From: Planctomyces sp. | GTDB lineage: Bacteria > Planctomycetota > Planctomycetia > Planctomycetales > Planctomycetaceae | Assembly: GCA_027483405.1 (NCBI GenBank) | Contig: JAIXUU010000026.1 | Span: 1 to 42,319 of the forward strand | DNA length: 42,319 nt | Direction of reading: 5' to 3' | Shown: in pieces, positions 8,642-18,062 of the stretch | How the letters are laid out: every line of letters starts with the position of its first letter | Position numbering within the stretch: position 1 is the stretch's first letter | Made by a program: the position numbers and the translations under genes | Notes under the pieces: generated by a model | The model's input: the letters and a program-made list of their open reading frames with translations, nothing else | Database searches by the model: none | Told to the model about the DNA's origin: nothing

Positions 8642-10072
8642 CTCCATATTTTTGACTGAATGTTCGGAGGATTGAGTTCTTCCCATGCTCTTGAGTAGCT
8701 GAAGTCTGGATGTGACTTCTGCAAGACTCTCCTCAAGACCGTTGAGTAGCTCTTCAACCAGATTGACTGGCATCGCGGGTGCCGGGTAGAGGATGACAGA
8801 GTCTCCAATATTTCTCTGGATGATCCCTCGCTTCCGACAGGCCAAAGTGACCTGGTGACCAGCGCGTGCTGCGGCAGGATAAGGCGTCATGGGCTCACGA
8901 TGGTGCACCAGATCGATAGCCATCATCGTCCCCAGATGTCGAATCTGATCGACGTGCTGTAACCACGCCGGTTCCGATGATTGCCACTGTCGAATTCGCT
9001 GACTCAGGCAGCTTTCAATTTCACAGGCGTTTGCAAGCACATTTTTCGTTCGCATACGCCGGATCGATGCCAGGGCCACAGCACATGCCAGCGGATTCCC
9101 GGTGTAAGTATGGCCGTGGTAGAACGTGCGCCCCTGCCACGGTTCGCCAGCAAAACATTGGAAGATTTCCTCGGTCGCTAATGTCGCTGCCAGCGGCAGG
9201 TAACCTCCGGTCAGCCCTTTCGACAAGACCAGCAGATCTGGTGCAACCGCCTCGTGCTCACAGGCCAGCATCTTGCCGGTACGACCAAATCCGACAGCAA
9301 TTTCGTCGGCAATCAACAGAATGCCACGTTCCGCCGTCATCTTGCGAAGTGCCAGCAGATAGCCGGGAGGATGAACCAGAATTCCGGCTGCGGCCTGGAC
9401 GAGTGGTTCGACAATCACTGCGGCCAGTTGATCACGTTGCTGATCCAGCAATTGTTCGGTTTTTGCCAGTATGGTTTCGAGGGGCAGAAATTCAGGGCCC
9501 TTGGTCAATGCCCGTGCTGGTGTGGGAAGTTTCAGGGCTGGAAATGTCATGCCGCCAAACAGGCTGTGAAAGACATCAATTCCGCCCACGCTCACGGCCC
9601 CCACCGTGTCTCCGTGATAGCTTTGTTCCAGACAGGCGAACAACCGGCGTTCTTCCGAGTGAGCTTTCTGGCGATGGTATTGCCAGGCAATCTTCAGAGC
9701 GGCTTCCACGCCAGCTGCACCGCAATCTGTGTAGAAAACCCTGGTGAGACCCGGCGGAGCCAACGCCACAAGTTCTTCAGCAAGTTCTATGGAACTGGAG
9801 TTAGCAATCCCCAGCAAAGTGGAGTGGGCCACACGCTCGATCTGGCTGGTTAAGGCGGCATCCAACTCAGGGACGCGATGCCCGTGAATATTGCACCAGA
9901 GCGAAGAATGCCCATCGAGATATCTGTTTCCCTGACTGTCAAACAGAGAAAAGCCCTCCGCGTGGGTGATGATGGGGGCTTCTTCAGCAATGTAGGCAGA
10001 CATGGCTGTAAACGGATGCCACACATGAGCATTGTCCGCAGCTCGAAGCAGTAAGTGGTGATCAGAATCCAT
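8639..10072 (-). CDS. bioA: Adenosylmethionine--8-amino-7-oxononanoate aminotransferase
   Basis: This is a class III PLP aminotransferase of about 477 residues that makes 7,8-diaminopelargonate from KAPA in biotin synthesis, using SAM as amino donor. BioA features seen are VWHPFT near the N-terminus, SSLWCNIHGHR, the PLP-phosphate region DCGAAGVEAALKIA, the aspartate motif IADEIAVGFGRTG, the PLP lysine in LSKGLTGGYLP (about residue 284), and FYHGHTYTGNPLA. The frame extends upstream to 10270, but the family match begins at the ATG at 10072. The stop codon lies inside the 3' end of the convergent tRNA-Lys gene. A flagellar sigma-factor gene precedes it on the same strand, separated by a 14-bp hairpin, so bioA is probably not driven by the flagellar operon. 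Confidence 0.92.
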
Positions 10073-10224
10073 CAGACCATTCGATGTTTGTGGTGCAGAC
10101 CCAGAGCTTTCAGCGCCTGTTTTCAGAATCACTGAAAGATCTGGCGTGTGAAAATTTGTGACACCATTTAGATTATCGCAACAGCTTCGTGACAGATACC
10201 AACCGCTGTATTTTGAAGCCCGTA

Positions 10225-10281
10225 AAACGATCAGGTGCAGTGAGCGGTTCCTTGTTCGAGAACCACACACTGCACCTGATC
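10225..10281 (-). terminator. Long hairpin closing the flagellar operon
   Basis: GATCAGGTGCAGTG (10229-10242) and CACTGCACCTGATC (10268-10281) are perfect 14-bp inverted arms. An inner GGTTC/GAACC pair lies in the loop. Read on the minus strand, the stem is followed by GTTTT. Its place, 27 bases after the sigma-factor stop and before bioA, fits a terminator. The T-run is short, so it may act only partly. Confidence 0.65.
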
Positions 10282-10307
10282 AAAGCCATTGAATCGCTGG
10301 CGAAATC

Positions 10308-11087
10308 TTACTGAGCAAATTCCGGTCTGCGGCGTCCAAGCTGTTCTTTGAGTCGGTTGACGATACTCGAATGCATCTGGCTCACGCGGGATTCTGACAG
10401 CCCTAAAGTGCTGCCAATTTCCTTCATCGTCAACTCTTCGTAGTAGTAGAGAATGATGATCAGGCGTTCGTTGCGGTTGAGACCTTTGGTGACCAATTTC
10501 ATCAGGTCACGCTTCTGGATGCTCAGAGTCGGGTCTTCGCCCTTGGTGTCTTCAATGATGTCGATTTCACGAACATCTTTATAACTATCGGTCTCGTACC
10601 ACTTCTTGTTCAGGCTGACGAGATTAACAGCACTGGCTTCGCTCTTGAGCTTTTCGTACTCATCCAGAGGGACGCCCATCTTGGCGGCAACTTCATTATC
10701 AGCAGGAGGTCTGCCGAGTTCGGCTTCAGCCTGCTTGCGGGCCGATTCCAGCTTGCTGGCTTTGCTGCGCACAAGTCGAGGAACCCAGTCCATGGTACGG
10801 AGTTCGTCGAGCATGGCTCCACGAATTCGCGGGACACAGTAGGTTTCAAACTTAACTCCGCGCTCCATATCGAATGCTTCAATAGCATCCATGAGTCCGA
10901 AGACTCCAGCGGAAATCAGGTCGTTGATATCCACGCCATCCGGAAGCTTGGACCACACTCGCTCTGCGTTATATCGCACCAGTGGGAGATAATTCTCCAT
11001 GAGGCGATTACGCAGTGCTTTGCTCGACTGGTCCTGCTTATAGGCATTCCAGACGGCCTGAATGTCTTCGATAACCCTGGTCACCAT
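10308..11087 (-). CDS. fliA: FliA/WhiG-type flagellar sigma factor
   Basis: The 259-residue protein has sigma-70 regions 2, 3 and 4. Region 2 runs through LPLVRYNAERVWSKLP, GVDINDLISAGVFGLMDAIEAF and FETYCVPRIRGAMLDELR. Region 3 contains AEAELGRPPADNEVAAKMG, and region 4 contains LTMKEIGSTLGLSESRVSQ. This is the FliA/WhiG signature, directing RNA polymerase to late flagellar genes. Position after flhA-flhF-flhG matches the usual order. The frame begins at 11105, but GGAGG five bases before the ATG at 11087 fixes that start. A 9-bp hairpin sits just upstream in the leader (11110-11133). No anti-sigma gene (flgM) is visible in the window. Confidence 0.95.
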   Translation of the reverse strand: MVTRVIEDIQAVWNAYKQDQSSKALRNRLMENYLPLVRYNAERVWSKLPDGVDINDLISAGVFGLMDAIEAFDMERGVKFETYCVPRIRGAMLDELRTMDWVPRLVRSKASKLESARKQAEAELGRPPADNEVAAKMGVPLDEYEKLKSEASAVNLVSLNKKWYETDSYKDVREIDIIEDTKGEDPTLSIQKRDLMKLVTKGLNRNERLIIILYYYEELTMKEIGSTLGLSESRVSQMHSSIVNRLKEQLGRRRPEFAQ

Positions 11088-11109
11088 CCAACCCTCCGTG
11101 AACATCCGT

Positions 11110-11133
11110 GATAGCTAATGAGGGTTAGCTATC
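11110..11133 (-). promoter_or_regulatory. Hairpin in the leader of the flagellar sigma gene
   Basis: GATAGCTAA (11110-11118) and TTAGCTATC (11125-11133) are perfect 9-bp arms with a 6-base loop. The hairpin ends about 14 bases before the ribosome binding site of the sigma gene. It could be an RNA stability or translation element, an operator, or the terminator of the preceding small gene. It has no T-run. Confidence 0.45.
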
Positions 11134-11196
11134 GTGCTTGCATCGTGGCGAATGCGGTTCTGAACAATATGAATAGATCCGCAGATAAATCATTAA

Positions 11197-11454
11197 CTAG
11201 CTGGCAGTGACACTGTCAGTCGGCAGTCCAGGCGATGAATCAGCCAGATCTTTTCTTGTCAGATCTTTTCTGGCCATATCTTCCGCTGTCTGGCGACCAA
11301 GTTCTCCCAGGAACCAGCCCAGCGGAAAGAAGATCATCATCGCTATCAGACCTTTTCTGACAGTCTCTATAAATCCACTTCCTTCGATAGCTCCTGCAGC
11401 ACAGGCAGCCATTAAAGAAAGCAGGCTTAAATACGCTGCATACTGCCTTACCAT
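11197..11454 (-). CDS. Small two-helix membrane protein in the flagellar operon
   Basis: This 85-residue protein lies between flhG and the sigma gene on the same strand. It has two predicted membrane segments (about residues 7-25 and 35-52, the second IAMMIFFPLGWFLGEL) and a charged cytosolic tail with a repeated RKDL, encoded by a short tandem DNA duplication. I do not recognise a family. AGGG lies about 6 bases before the ATG. Its place suggests a role linked to flagella, but the 430-base gap upstream means it may have its own promoter. Confidence 0.7.
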   Translation of the reverse strand: MVRQYAAYLSLLSLMAACAAGAIEGSGFIETVRKGLIAMMIFFPLGWFLGELGRQTAEDMARKDLTRKDLADSSPGLPTDSVTAS

Positions 11455-11884
11455 GACGGCCCTGTTGTGGTTCAGGGTGGCGAACTGATGAAGAGGCTAC
11501 ATAGCTTCATTCTTCAGTATCGACATACTTCAGCATGCAAATTCAGTGAATCTGTTGAAATCAACGCAGAGTCCGCAGACGGAATTTCTCCGACTGCATT
11601 CTCAAAAAGTGATACGCAGGTAGGAAATAAGCTCAAGAAAACGATAGGTAACGAACAGGTTTCGTTAATTAGGAAGGGAGTCAAAAGTCGAGGTGGGAAA
11701 CGAATGGAATGTGGGCAGGCTTTGGCAGCGCGAGGCACAAACAGAGTGGGCTATGTTGTGAAGGGAACATGAGGCGAGGCAGGTATTCGAAGTGAGGCAG
11801 CAATAAGAAGCAATGCGGAGAGGATCACAGGCGGGAAAGGCGTTCAGGCAAGATTCAAGATCAAAACTCGTCGGCGAAGAGCAA
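11455..11884. other. Intergenic region, 430 bp, inside the flagellar cluster
   Basis: No convincing gene is present. Short frames on both strands lack family features. A small hairpin TAACGAA/TTCGTTA lies at 11649-11667. This is the largest gap in the cluster and the natural place for a separate promoter for the small membrane gene and sigma factor. I could not find a clean sigma-28 (TAAA/GCCGATAA) or sigma-54 site in it. Confidence 0.5.
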
Positions 11885-12844
11885 TCAGGTGATTGCCGTC
11901 GCGTGGATGCAATTCATCGCTTTTTCTTCCGTTTCCGACAAGACCAACCTGAAGAAAGATTTTCGAGGTGCGAAAGATCTGGTCGTCCATTTCCCTGCAA
12001 ATCGGCGAATTTGTGCACTCACTGGGCAACTCGTCTTCAGGACAAACGGAGTTCTTGAGCCAATCGACGCCATCACGTCTTCGTGGTATCCCAGTTTTCC
12101 CAATTTCTCGATGCCGTATTGCAGAAATGTTCGACTCGTGCGGGCTAAACGCTCAAAGATGGCCTCCGCGTGCTGATCCTCATGGCAACTGGTAATCAGG
12201 ATACCGGCAGAATTCTGGCAGCGTACTGATAGATGCTTGAGGACTGCATAGGTATTCGCGATGGATGTCGGTTCGGGAGTCGTGATCAGATCGATGCGAT
12301 CTGCTGCTCTCAAAAAGGGATAAACCAGAGGAAAACTGGCGGTTCCTGCATCGACAATCAAGGTGTCGCAGCTTTTTTCGAGCTGAACCAGTTGTTCGAT
12401 GAAGAATGTCCTGAGCGGGACTGGGATCAGTTCCGGCTGCAGTAACAAGCGGCAGCCGGTGAGCAATTTGACGTTGCCCGGACAGTTAAGAATCACTTCC
12501 GATAGCTGTCTGGCACCAGTTCCAACATGCTCCAGATTCCAGTAACTGTGTAATCCGCACATCAGATCGAGATGAGAAACACCTTCGGCAGCATCCAGCA
12601 GGAGGACACGTTGACCCATCTCTCCCAGTGCCACAGCCAGGTTCAGTGCATAAGTCGATTTGCCGACGCCCCCTTTTCCAGATGTCACCACGATCACCCG
12701 GCATCGAGACTCGCTCATGGCGACATCTTGCTGACCCTTGAACCACGCGATTCCGGATTGAGCTTTGAGCGAACGCAGACCTGTGGCTTGATCGCAGGGG
12801 ATCGCCAAGGTTTCTGACTCAGTCATGGTCAATGGTAAGGTCAT
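11885..12844 (-). CDS. flhG: FlhG (FleN/YlxH) MinD-like ATPase
   Basis: The protein has about 319 residues. It contains the N-terminal DQATGLR motif (about residues 18-24), which in FlhG proteins stimulates the FlhF GTPase, and a deviant Walker A, SGKGGVGKST (about 55-64). These identify FlhG, which limits flagellar number. The segment after VLLLDA reads AEGVSHLD, where the usual form is DLGLANLD, so the second aspartate of the DxD switch I pair is alanine (about residue 86). The second aspartate motif is DTLIVDAGTAS. The C-terminal amphipathic membrane-targeting helix is not obvious. The upstream ATG is kept because a start at the internal ATG at 12718 would lose DQATGLR. It follows flhF by 76 bases. 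Confidence 0.88.
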   Translation of the reverse strand: MTLPLTMTESETLAIPCDQATGLRSLKAQSGIAWFKGQQDVAMSESRCRVIVVTSGKGGVGKSTYALNLAVALGEMGQRVLLLDAAEGVSHLDLMCGLHSYWNLEHVGTGARQLSEVILNCPGNVKLLTGCRLLLQPELIPVPLRTFFIEQLVQLEKSCDTLIVDAGTASFPLVYPFLRAADRIDLITTPEPTSIANTYAVLKHLSVRCQNSAGILITSCHEDQHAEAIFERLARTSRTFLQYGIEKLGKLGYHEDVMASIGSRTPFVLKTSCPVSAQIRRFAGKWTTRSFAPRKSFFRLVLSETEEKAMNCIHATAIT

Positions 12845-12920
12845 GGGCTATCGAATGATGAGGAAGCGGGGCGGGATGGTGCTCACTGAAAACTAATGAT
12901 TCGCTGGTGGCAGATCTTGT

Positions 12921-14804
12921 TCAGACGGGAGAGGCATAGGCATTGGTTGTCGTAATCGAACTTGTTGCGAGAATCGATGGGCGCAGTGGTTCCGCAGAGA
13001 GAATCAGTCGGGCAATCCGCGAAGCGGCCGCACGCTCCAAGTGATCGGGAACTTCCTGGCCGGTTGTCAGGTAAGAAAGTGGCAAAGTGGAATTCAGATT
13101 GGTGGCCAGGACGGCACCATAATCCTGAATCTCATCGAGTTTTGTCAGGATGAGCTGATTGGCACCGATCGTGATGAACTTCGAAGCAATCATCGTGGTT
13201 GAACGCGGATCGCTTGCCATACTGATGCACAAGTGAATTTCGTGAGCGTGGGCTTCTGCCAGAATCGCCTTGAGTTCCTGATTCTTCAGTTCATCGTAAG
13301 GACTTCGGCCAGACGTATCGATGAGGACCAGATCCATCGTCGCGTAATCATCCATCGCACTTCGCATTTCTGCAGGCGATGAAACCACACGCATCGGGAG
13401 TTCCATAATCTCCGCATATGTCTTGAGTTGTTCAACGGCGGCAATTCGAAAGGTATCCACGGTAATGAGGCCGACTTTTCGATGCTCACGCAGCCGCGCC
13501 TGGGCTGCCAGCTTCGCCAGCGTGGTTGTTTTCCCAACTCCCGTCGGGCCCACCAATGCGACAATTTGAGGGGTACCCGGTGCGATTTGCACCGGTCTGG
13601 AAAGATTCAATTCCTGCTCAATCAGGCTCAACAATAACAACCGGGAGGCCTGTGGATCGGTCAATTCTTTGGGAGTGGCGAGGCAAGCGAGCTTTTTTAA
13701 CAGCTTCCGGGCGATGTTTTCTGGCAGGCCTGTCTGATTCACCAAGTCATGCCAACTGGTTGATTCGACTTCCCTCGCTTCATGCAGGCGATTCATCGAA
13801 CTTGTCTTGAATTGTTCCAAACTCTTTTGAGTTTCATGGAGCCGCTGATCGATCTGCCACCATTGGGAGTCATTGACAGCATCTGCCGTGGTCAACACCG
13901 CTGGTTTTTCAATGCGTGCACCTGGCAGAGTTAGTCCCGAAGGTTCGTAAGCTGGCAAGAGCGAGACTGGCTTCGCCGGTGCCTCCACACCTGACGACAG
14001 AGAGGAATGGGTTGTCGAAACGGTCGGTTCTGGTGCTGATTGCCTGAATTCATTCGCTGGAGACGACTGGTCCTGCTGCTGATCGCGAGCGGCTCGACTC
14101 GTTTCACCGGGATTGGGATCAACTGGCGATTGTTCAGAATTCTGGCGTGGCTGCCAGCGACCCAGCCCTTTGGGTGCAGGTGTAAGAGCGGGCGAATTCG
14201 AAGGGGGCGTCACGCGTGTTGGCAGAGGCGTCCGACGTGGCGACATCGTCATAGAATCCAGATGAGAAGGTGGATTCTGAACCGAGCCTGTCGTCGCAGA
14301 CGGCTGTGAATTCCCCTGAATCGGTGGTGTGAACTTGGTGTTTGGCTTTTCTGGTCGATTGACAATTCCCTGGCTACTTCCAGTTGGACGGACATCATGA
14401 GTCGATGTGCCAGCCCGAGGACTACCAACCGGCGGTGAAGAAGTATGGCTCTGTGGGCCGCTGGTACGCTTCTTGAGTTCAGCTTCTAAGGATCGAGCCG
14501 CTGACGGCCCGACACCCAGAAGTGGCGGTGGGCTGGCTAATGTTTCATCCACCGGTCGCGGAGTGGGCCGAGTGGCTGTCGATCGAGGTTTAGGAGGAGT
14601 ATTGCCTGGTTTTGTCACAACCGGCTGAGGTTGGTGGGTGGCGGTGATTTCCACTTCGCTGTTAGTACGTCCAAAGGGAAGCCACGAGCGATGTTCGATC
14701 TGCCGCGTATGCAGAATCGTCGCCTCAGTCCCCAATTCCCGATAGGCCTGCTCGAGAGCATCGTCGAGCGTCGCGGCACGATAGACGCGAATGTCCCGAT
14801 TCAT
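12921..14804 (-). CDS. flhF: Flagellar biosynthesis GTPase FlhF
   Basis: FlhF is an SRP-type GTPase that places the flagellum, usually at a pole. The 627-residue protein opens with the family start RVYRAATLDDALEQAYRELG, then a very long proline/serine/threonine-rich linker (about residues 60-320), a helical N domain, and the GTPase (about residue 410 onward). Motifs are P-loop VGPTGVGKTT (G1), VDTFRIAAVEQL, DTSGRSPYDE (G3) and TKLDE (G4). It is longer than the usual 400-450 residues because of the linker. AGGGGG six bases before the ATG at 14804 fixes the start. It lies 94 bases after flhA and before flhG. Confidence 0.95.
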   Translation of the reverse strand: MNRDIRVYRAATLDDALEQAYRELGTEATILHTRQIEHRSWLPFGRTNSEVEITATHQPQPVVTKPGNTPPKPRSTATRPTPRPVDETLASPPPLLGVGPSAARSLEAELKKRTSGPQSHTSSPPVGSPRAGTSTHDVRPTGSSQGIVNRPEKPNTKFTPPIQGNSQPSATTGSVQNPPSHLDSMTMSPRRTPLPTRVTPPSNSPALTPAPKGLGRWQPRQNSEQSPVDPNPGETSRAARDQQQDQSSPANEFRQSAPEPTVSTTHSSLSSGVEAPAKPVSLLPAYEPSGLTLPGARIEKPAVLTTADAVNDSQWWQIDQRLHETQKSLEQFKTSSMNRLHEAREVESTSWHDLVNQTGLPENIARKLLKKLACLATPKELTDPQASRLLLLSLIEQELNLSRPVQIAPGTPQIVALVGPTGVGKTTTLAKLAAQARLREHRKVGLITVDTFRIAAVEQLKTYAEIMELPMRVVSSPAEMRSAMDDYATMDLVLIDTSGRSPYDELKNQELKAILAEAHAHEIHLCISMASDPRSTTMIASKFITIGANQLILTKLDEIQDYGAVLATNLNSTLPLSYLTTGQEVPDHLERAAASRIARLILSAEPLRPSILATSSITTTNAYASPV

Positions 14805-14898
14805 ACAAGCCCCCTGACAACACCACAACGGGTTAAAGAAGTTTGCACTCTCAAATTCATTTGATCAGTCATGACGGCTGATAAACCGGGGGTCGTTC

Positions 14899-17052
14899 TC
14901 ATCGCCTGGCTCCTGTCAAATCGGCCTGTGGAGCAGGCATCATGGTGGGTCTGGCTGGTCTGATGGCAGCGATACCAATCACACCGTGAGGTTCGACAGC
15001 CGTATCCCGTGTGATTTCGTTCAGGCTGATCACAGCCAGTCGTGGTAAGGTGCTGGATGTCATCTGTCGCACACCGGCACGCAGTTGCGGGCCGCACAAC
15101 AGCACGGGTGGCCGGCCAAATTGCACCAGTTTTTCCAGTTGCTTCGCCAGTTCCTGAGTAAACGACTCCACGATCTGTGGCGAGAGCTTGACGAGCATGC
15201 CGCGTTCGGTGAATTCAATCCCGGCCGACAACGTGTCTTCGACGGCAGGTTCCAAAGTGACGACATGCAGCGTGCGCTGTGAATCGCGATACTGCTGACA
15301 GATGGTGCGGCTCAAAGAATGCCGCACGTATTCCGTCAAAATGGCAATATCCTTCGTGCGATCAATGTAATCCCCTAACGTTTCCAGAATGGTTTCAAGA
15401 TCCTTGATCGGGATTCTTTCGCGGAGCAGATTTGCCAGAACCTGATGAATCACTCCGATCTTGAGGACATCAGGCACGAGGTCTTCAAGCAGTTTGGGGG
15501 CTTTGCCTTTGAGTGTGTCGATCAGTTGATGAACCTGCTGGCGGGAAAGTAACTCGTCCGCATATGAGCGAACGATCTCAGTCAGATGTGTGACAATGAC
15601 AGCGGCCGGTTCCACGACGCTGTAACCGAGCAGTTGGGCGCGTTCATTCTGTGAAGGTTCAATCCAGACGGCAGGTCGGTCAAAAGCCGGGTCGCGGGCA
15701 TCCATACCCGGAATGCGGCCTGTCGTTAAGCCGGTATCGATGGCCATTAACCCGGTGGGATAGACGGCTCCCCAGGCAATGGGCGTATCTTTCAGTTTGA
15801 TCTGATATTCGTTCTGCTCCAGACGAACATTATCGCGAATACGAATTTTGGGAAGAACAAGCCCCAGTTCCTGAGCGATCTTATTGCGGACTCGCGTGAC
15901 TCGATCCAGAAGATCTCCATTGGAAGCCGGGTCGGCAAGGCGGATCAGGCCAAAGCCCAGTTCGACTTCCAGTGGTTCAACACCCAGATGATCTTCCGGA
16001 CGAGGCTGCGGTTTCGCTGCGGCTGCTTCCTGTGTTTCTGCCTGGGCTTTTTGCAGCTTCCCTTTCTCCTGGGAGGCACGCAGAAAGTAGCCCGCGACGG
16101 CCAGTGCCATGCTTAATGAAAGCAGAGGCATCATCGGCAGGCCTGTAAACGCCATGGCTCCGACAAAGGCACTCGACACAAAGAGTGTCTCGCTGTGCCG
16201 AAAAAGCTGGCTGAGTGTTTCTTTTGAGAGATTCGATTCGCTGCTCGAGCGAGTCACCAGCAGGCCAGAAGCCAGCGAGATGAGAAAGGCCGGTACCTGA
16301 GAGACCAGTCCATCACCAATAGTTAACGTCGTATAGACCTTGATGGCTTCTTCAAAGGGCATGCTGTGCATGAACATGCCAATGATGATCCCACCCAGAA
16401 TATTAATCAGCGTAATGATAATGCCCGCAATGGCATCGCCACGGACAAACTTGCCCGCACCGTCCATAGCGCCATAAAAGTCGGCTTGCTGTGTAATTTC
16501 CAGACGCCGCGCTTTGGCCACTTCTTGTGTGATGGCACCGGCATTGAGATCAGCATCGATCGCCATCTGTTTGCCGGGCATTCCATCCAGAGCAAAGCGA
16601 GCCGCCACTTCGCTGATGCGGCTGGAGCCCTTGGTGATGACGACAAACTGAATCACGACGAGAATCACGAAGAGAATGATGCCTACGACTAGTTGTCCGC
16701 CGGCAACAAACTCGCCAAAGGCTTCAATCACCTCGCCTGCCGCACTGGTTCCATCGATGTTGGCCCGAGTCAGAATCAAACGTGTCGAGGCCACGTTCAG
16801 CACCAGCCGCGCCAGGGTTGTTCCCAGTAACAGCGATGGGAAAACACTGAAATCGAGCGGCTTCGAGACGTAGATCGTCGTCAGCAGAATCACCACCGCC
16901 AGCGTAATGTTCCCCGCTAGCAGGACGTCGAGCACCACGGGTGGTAAGGGTGCAATGATCACCAGAATCGACATGACGAACAGGCCTGGCATGAGCAGGC
17001 TCTGCGCGAAATTCCCGGCGTCGCGCAGATTCTGAGCGCGAGGAGCGGGCAT
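14899..17052 (-). CDS. flhA: Flagellar type III export gate protein FlhA
   Basis: FlhA forms the nonameric inner-membrane export gate of the flagellar secretion apparatus. At 717 residues it is close to the family length of about 690-710. The N-terminal half has about eight membrane segments (the first, LFVMSILVIIAPLPPVVLDV, at about 25-45). The FHIPEP signature lies near residues 145-170 (ARFALDGMPGKQMAIDADL), and the cytosolic substrate-docking domain fills the C-terminal half, with LGYSVVEPAAVIVTHLTE conserved. GGAG seven bases before the ATG supports the start. It is the first gene of the flagellar operon in view, with flhF, flhG and the sigma factor downstream. Confidence 0.97.
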   Translation of the reverse strand: MPAPRAQNLRDAGNFAQSLLMPGLFVMSILVIIAPLPPVVLDVLLAGNITLAVVILLTTIYVSKPLDFSVFPSLLLGTTLARLVLNVASTRLILTRANIDGTSAAGEVIEAFGEFVAGGQLVVGIILFVILVVIQFVVITKGSSRISEVAARFALDGMPGKQMAIDADLNAGAITQEVAKARRLEITQQADFYGAMDGAGKFVRGDAIAGIIITLINILGGIIIGMFMHSMPFEEAIKVYTTLTIGDGLVSQVPAFLISLASGLLVTRSSSESNLSKETLSQLFRHSETLFVSSAFVGAMAFTGLPMMPLLSLSMALAVAGYFLRASQEKGKLQKAQAETQEAAAAKPQPRPEDHLGVEPLEVELGFGLIRLADPASNGDLLDRVTRVRNKIAQELGLVLPKIRIRDNVRLEQNEYQIKLKDTPIAWGAVYPTGLMAIDTGLTTGRIPGMDARDPAFDRPAVWIEPSQNERAQLLGYSVVEPAAVIVTHLTEIVRSYADELLSRQQVHQLIDTLKGKAPKLLEDLVPDVLKIGVIHQVLANLLRERIPIKDLETILETLGDYIDRTKDIAILTEYVRHSLSRTICQQYRDSQRTLHVVTLEPAVEDTLSAGIEFTERGMLVKLSPQIVESFTQELAKQLEKLVQFGRPPVLLCGPQLRAGVRQMTSSTLPRLAVISLNEITRDTAVEPHGVIGIAAIRPARPTMMPAPQADLTGARR

Positions 17053-17431
17053 GTGATTCTCCAGGAGTGAATAGGGGCCGACAAGAACGGAAAACGAAGG
17101 GAGTCCGGCAAGCCGGGATCAACCAGGTGACGAGTTCTCTTTCGATGGATGGAAGAACTTTGGGAATTCCGTGGCGTTGTTATGAAAAAGGCTGAAGTCT
17201 GTCCAGTCGGGTTTCGCTGAGAAGCGGCTCCCAAGAGCGAGTTTTCGCTGCTTTGAATTGACGCAACGTCTTGAACCAAAACAGAAAATGGCGCAATCCC
17301 GAGGTGTTTTGCCATGCTCAGACAAGCTATAACTGTCAGTGCTGAAGACCGATGATGCCGGGAGATGCAGAATCCGCCGATAAACCACGCCTTGCAGCAG
17401 TTGTCATAAGTAACTACATAGCCTCTCAAAC
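17053..17431. other. Divergent intergenic region between flhA and DUF2752
   Basis: These 379 bp hold no gene and must contain the promoter of the flagellar operon (minus) and of the DUF2752 gene (plus). GCCGATAA at 17376-17383 matches a sigma-28 -10 element on the plus strand but has no TAAA at the proper distance, so I do not call it a promoter. Confidence 0.5.
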
Positions 17432-17896
17432 GTGTACAGATTCATTTCCCGTCTTTCTCCGCCTCACCGCCTGTCGATCACTCATCGAGCGCTGCTGCTG
17501 TTGGCTGCAGTTCTGCTGATCAGTGGTTTTATACTTGCCGCCTTTTTGAAGCCTCACCCTTCCGGTGTGGGAACTCATCAACAACTTGGTTTCCCCCCCT
17601 GTTACTTTCTCGCCTTGTCTGGTCTCCCTTGTCCTGCCTGTGGCATGACGACCTGTTTTTCCCATTTTGTCAGATTGGAATGGATTGATGCCGCCCGATG
17701 TCATCCGGGAGGTCTCTGTCTCGCATTCTTCGCCTTGATAACAACGGTCTGGATTCTGGTCAGTGTGATTCGAGGAGTTTCATGCTTGACCAGTGATTAC
17801 CTCGAAGTGTTTGCTGTGATTTCGTTTGTGGTACTGGGAATCATTCTCTTGAACTGGGTAGGACGACTTGCCTGGATCTACTGGAGTGGTTTCTGA
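17432..17896 (+). CDS. DUF2752 family membrane protein
   Basis: The 154-residue protein carries the DUF2752 hallmark CPACGMTT (about residues 66-73), followed by a helix pair. Three membrane segments are visible, at about 19-41, 90-112 and 126-150. The function of the family is unknown; the paired cysteines may bind metal or form a disulfide. The start is a GTG without a clear ribosome binding site, so the N-terminus is uncertain. It is read away from flhA and toward two lipoprotein genes. Confidence 0.85.
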   Translation: MYRFISRLSPPHRLSITHRALLLLAAVLLISGFILAAFLKPHPSGVGTHQQLGFPPCYFLALSGLPCPACGMTTCFSHFVRLEWIDAARCHPGGLCLAFFALITTVWILVSVIRGVSCLTSDYLEVFAVISFVVLGIILLNWVGRLAWIYWSGF

Positions 17897-18062
17897 GTCC
17901 AATAGTTGGTTTCCTGCCTTTTGCCCTTCCGCCTTTCCTCGCTGAATTCACCTCGCCTTTCTTTTCTGAATCAAAAATCCCGAATTCTTGATGACGTCTT
18001 GCGGTCAGTCATGGCCATCGGATCGTTATCTCATGGAATTCCATAATGTGGAGGTCCCCTTG

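Noticed and set aside
11514-11738. 74-residue minus-strand frame in the flagellar cluster gap
   Set aside because: No family features, odd composition and no ribosome site; the opposite-strand 101-residue frame is equally unconvincing.
17376-17383. GCCGATAA, like a sigma-28 -10 element
   Set aside because: No TAAA about 15 bases upstream, and it points toward the DUF2752 gene rather than a flagellar gene.
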